From Anaeramoeba flamelloides (lineage: Eukaryota > Metamonada > Anaeramoebidae): a DNA stretch of 64,000 nucleotides. Shown here piece by piece: positions 56,986-64,000 of this stretch. A program made the translations under genes and the position numbers. The notes under the pieces are model-generated. The model was not told where the DNA came from, made no database searches, and was given only the letters and a program-made list of their open reading frames with translations. The DNA is taken from NCBI GenBank assembly GCA_027625915.1, contig JANTQA010000008.1, forward strand, positions 13,703,001 through 13,767,000, read 5' to 3'. How positions within the stretch are numbered: position 1 is the stretch's first letter; each line of letters begins with the position of its first letter.

Positions 56986-59900
56986 TCTATGATAATTGAT
57001 GTCAATTCCAAATTCCTAAAGTTTTATTGATAAATCTTATTAAATATTCAAAAAGAAATTGTATTATCCACTAAATAATAAAAAAAAATATCTTTTTTTA
57101 TAGATTAATAAGTTATATAAAATGGTACAAATAATATCAAAGTGGGATATATTTAGAAGTTTTAATTAAAAAAAGTTATTCAATTTTGAATAAGAATAAA
57201 GAATGAAAATTTTAGTTTTTCTCAATAGTTCAAAAATAAGCTCTTTTTAATGACTCAATTTAAAAAATAATAATATCCAAAAAAATTATTAATAGTTTAT
57301 TCACTTAAAAATAATAAATAAAATAAATAAAAAAAGAGATGGAAATAATTTCTTTTTTTTTTCAATTTTTTCTAATTTTTCCCTTGATGAAATTTCTTTA
57401 TATAAGGTAGAGTTATAAAGGGAAGCATTAAGTGGTAGTTGTTAATATTGAGAAACTGAAACACAAAAGTATTGTAACTTGAAATTTTAAAACTAAAGAT
57501 AAAGTAAAAAATATCAAAGGGTTTAAAGTAAATCATATCAAAAAGAAATGTATAATAAAACAAATATATGAAAAATTCGAATTTTAACATATATAATCAA
57601 TTGTTAAATTAAATTAATTAAAAAAATCATAGTTTAGATGATTTTTCGAGTACTTAATTAAAGATAGAATTGTTTTTATTTTGGATTTTTACCATTTTCT
57701 TCTCAATAACACTTTTTAATTTTCTTTTCTTTTTTCAATTGTTTTTTCCATTCTTTTTTTTTTTTTCTTGTTAATAATTATAGAAAATTTAAGCAGATTT
57801 TTCACTGGTTAGGCATAAAAAAATTGGGTGTGTCTTTTCCTTGAATAATCTTTAAACCTATGATTATTCGCCTATATGTGTATGTTGAATATACATAAAA
57901 GGGCAGTTGTAATTTCTTTACACATTTTCAATAATATTAAAAACTGTTAAAAAGTTTTTTTTTCAAAAAGATGAATTTATAATTTTTATTCTTAAAACTT
58001 TTTAACTCAAAAATCAAATATAAAATTATCATAAAAAGAATTTCATCTTTAATTTTTCGAATTATTATGGTTATATAATTGGAAATAAGATTTCCTAGTT
58101 ATATTTTTGAAAATTAATTTTAATTTTACTTAGTATCTTTTTTTTTTTTTCATTTTTACTTTTTAATTTTCCCAAAAACAAAGTTTTGGAGAACTCATTG
58201 CTTCATCTAACCTAATATTGTAAATTCAAGTTAATTTATTGATGTGATTTTGTTTGATTGTGTTGAAAAAAACCTAATTTGCAAATAGAATTTCTCCTTT
58301 GATTTTATATATAAAAAGACTTTGATAATTTGTGAATGTGTTCAAAAAAAAAAAAGATCCAAGATTTTTTATATGTTTATTTTTAGGAACTAAATACATA
58401 TTTGAAATTTTGATTGTCAACCATTTATGTGAAAATGAATTTTTCAAATCATTTCTTTAACCAAATATATTGGTATTTTAACAAATATGAGACTGGTATA
58501 TATCATAATATAATATATTTTCATACTGACGATAAAATTGGAAATCAAAAAAAAAAAAAAAAAAAACCATAAAAGAAAAAAATAAATAAATAAATGATTT
58601 ATTTTCTTCTTTTTGGCAACATTTGATATAATTATTTATTCTGAATTTGGCTTTATTTATAATTCTTCAAGGAAATTCCTTTTGTTTATAATGTTTTTGA
58701 GAACAAATTACTTTTATTTCGAAAGAATTCCAAAAAAAAATTTAAAAATCCTATTTTCATTTTGTTCATCTAATGAGTAATTTATTTCAGATAATAATAA
58801 ATTTTATTTATTCTTTCTTCAGAAATTAAGGTTTATTGTGTGAATTAGTTTGATTTTATAGTTATTTATTTTCTATTAAAATGAGAAATAAAACTAATTC
58901 TGAATTAATTATTAATTTTTTTAAAAGTTTTATTTATTTTTGGTTTAATCTTTTCTAACTGTTTTATGATTCCAAGAATTCAACCACTTTTTTTGAATTT
59001 TTGATTTATTTTTCTTTATTTGGTTTTTTTTGATAAAAATATTTTATAAAGAATTTTGAAAGTCAAATTGTAAAAACAATATGTAAAATAATAATACTTA
59101 GTAATGGGACTAGAAATTCAAGGTTATAAATTTTTTGCTTTCAAATTGAGAAGATAAGAAAAACAAATCTTCGAAAATAGGTTTTGGTCTATTTTTTTCT
59201 CAATTTTGATTTCGAAAAATTTATTTGGAAATATGATCTTTCTTGTTTGATCCACCAAAAGAAAATATTTGTTTCAAATGCAAATGTTTTGGATCTATTT
59301 TTTTATCTTACTCTTTGATAAATTTCACTCATTTGAATAAACACATTTCTCGATCCAAAACCAAATTTAATACAACCAAAAATTTAATCAAAATTATATT
59401 CCAAAAATTAAAAAATGAAAGATACAAATCTGAATTAATGTGATTCTTTTCACAGATAGTGAAAACAAATTGTGTTTTGGTTTCAAAGTTTCAATATTTG
59501 GTGGCACTCAAAAAATATTTTTCAGTAATATTCACACAATTAAAATTTTTCAAATTGGTAAAAAGTACTTACTTCCTTAATATTCAAAAGTTTTGAAATA
59601 ATAATTAACTTTTTCTTTTTGCTCAATACTTTTGAATAATTAACATAGTATTTAATTAGATCTTTTATTTTTCCTAAATAATTCTAAAGATAGAATTTAT
59701 TGAAAGGGGTGTGTTGTTGAGATTATTTTAAACTTTATTATTGAAAAAAAATATCGAAAATGGAAAAATAATAGCTTTTAAATATATTCTTGGCAAAATT
59801 AAACAAATAATAGCTTGAAAAAGTTAACTTGTGGTCCTTTACAATTTTTTTTTTTTTGGTTATACGAATTTTCCTTTTATATCAATTCTCAAATAATATA

Positions 59901-60494
59901 AAATAATAATTTTTAACATTTTTACAATAAAACAAAATTATTAATTTCTTTAAATTGAAGAAAACTATTACCAATCAATCATGAATTATTGATTTGGATT
60001 TTTAGAATAAATAAAATACTGGGGTTTAAATTTCCAATTAGTTTATTTTTGTAAAAAAAAAAAATAATCAAAATTTCAATAAATATATAAAAAAATTTAT
60101 TTTGGAAAACCATTTTTTTTTAGTTTCCTATCGAAATGAAATTAAACCAAAAATAAAAAAAAATTTAAAAAAAAAAAGATCGAGAGGATGAAAAGAAATA
60201 GATGGAGAAAATATATTATATAAAATATAAAATTCAAAAAGTTAAAGAATGGGGGTTAAATTTATTTGGGTAAATTTAATCAACAAATTTAATTCAAACA
60301 AGCCAAATAAACTTTCATATTTTTTAAAATTTAAAAAAGAAATAAAGTTTAAAAGGAAAAATAGTACTTAATAATTAAAAAAAAAAAGTAAATAATCTTG
60401 CCAAAAAAAGAAGATTTTTATTATTTTTTAAAGTAATAAAATAGGCGTAATCTTTAAATATTAAAAAAAAAATGTTTTTTTTTAAATAAAATCA
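56986..60494. other. Long AT-rich intergenic stretch
   Basis: No gene, RNA or bounded repeat could be supported. Homopolymers up to about 20 A/T. The right end is the 3' side of the Rab14-like gene. Confidence 0.5.
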
Positions 60495-63906
<3,412 letters not shown>

Positions 63907-64000
63907 TTTGGTTCACCTTTTAAATAATATCTCAACAATAAAGAATTGTGAAGAGTCAAAAAAGTATTTTTAAAAAATGATTCTTTTCAAAATAAAAAAA
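63907..64000. promoter_or_regulatory. 5' flank of the Rab14-like gene
   Basis: Less than 100 bp of upstream sequence is visible before the window ends. AT-rich, with no recognisable element. Confidence 0.3.

Overview
This window is nuclear DNA from a unicellular eukaryote. It is extremely AT-rich, with A/T homopolymers throughout. It carries a few spliced genes with GT-AG introns of about 90 bp to 5.7 kb, separated by long gene-poor stretches. The gene set (a Piwi protein, Rab5- and Rab14-like GTPases, an ER/Golgi L-type lectin, an RGS-DUF547 fusion with a lysine-rich coiled-coil front, a formate/nitrite transporter and an RBBP4-type WD40 protein) would fit a free-living amoeboid or flagellate protist. 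The AT-richness, lysine-rich filler and FNT transporter remind me of anaerobic amoebae such as Anaeramoeba. That placement is a guess from style, not a sequence match.

Layout: 244-1852 (+) is the C-terminal two thirds of a Piwi protein, cut at its 5' side. 5692-6692 (-) is a four-exon Rab5-like GTPase. 10251-19895 (+) is a six-exon ERGIC-53/VIP36-type lectin whose second intron is 5.7 kb and filled with nested small transposons. 25452-30670 (+) is the RGS-DUF547 gene, with a 2.4-kb intron inside the RGS domain. 34236-34886 and 38827-39491 (both -) are duplicated copies of an unrecognised lysine-rich coiled-coil gene. 43523-44703 (+) is a two-exon FNT channel. 50668-51317 and 53938-56248 (+) are the N- and C-terminal parts of an RBBP4/MSI1-like histone-binding WD40 protein that do not join cleanly in frame. 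60495-63906 (-) is a five-exon Rab14-like GTPase with a 26-nt micro-exon.

Functionally there is a membrane-traffic theme (two Rabs and a cargo lectin), signalling (RGS-DUF547), nuclear or small-RNA functions (Piwi, RBBP4-like) and one anion channel. Nothing indicates co-regulation; these are independent single genes.

Most of the rest is repeat-derived. I delineated about ten families of small non-autonomous elements with terminal inverted repeats (labelled A, B, C, E, G, H, K, L), several ending in TA-CAG like Tc1/mariner MITEs, two dispersed repeats (D, I), one inverted repeat pair (J), and an unusual family F built of modular hairpins bounded by CGTTAG/CTAACG. I saw no transposase gene, tRNA, rRNA or CRISPR array, and no retrovirus, LTR or Polinton-like remnants. 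Percentages of identity and GC were not computed.
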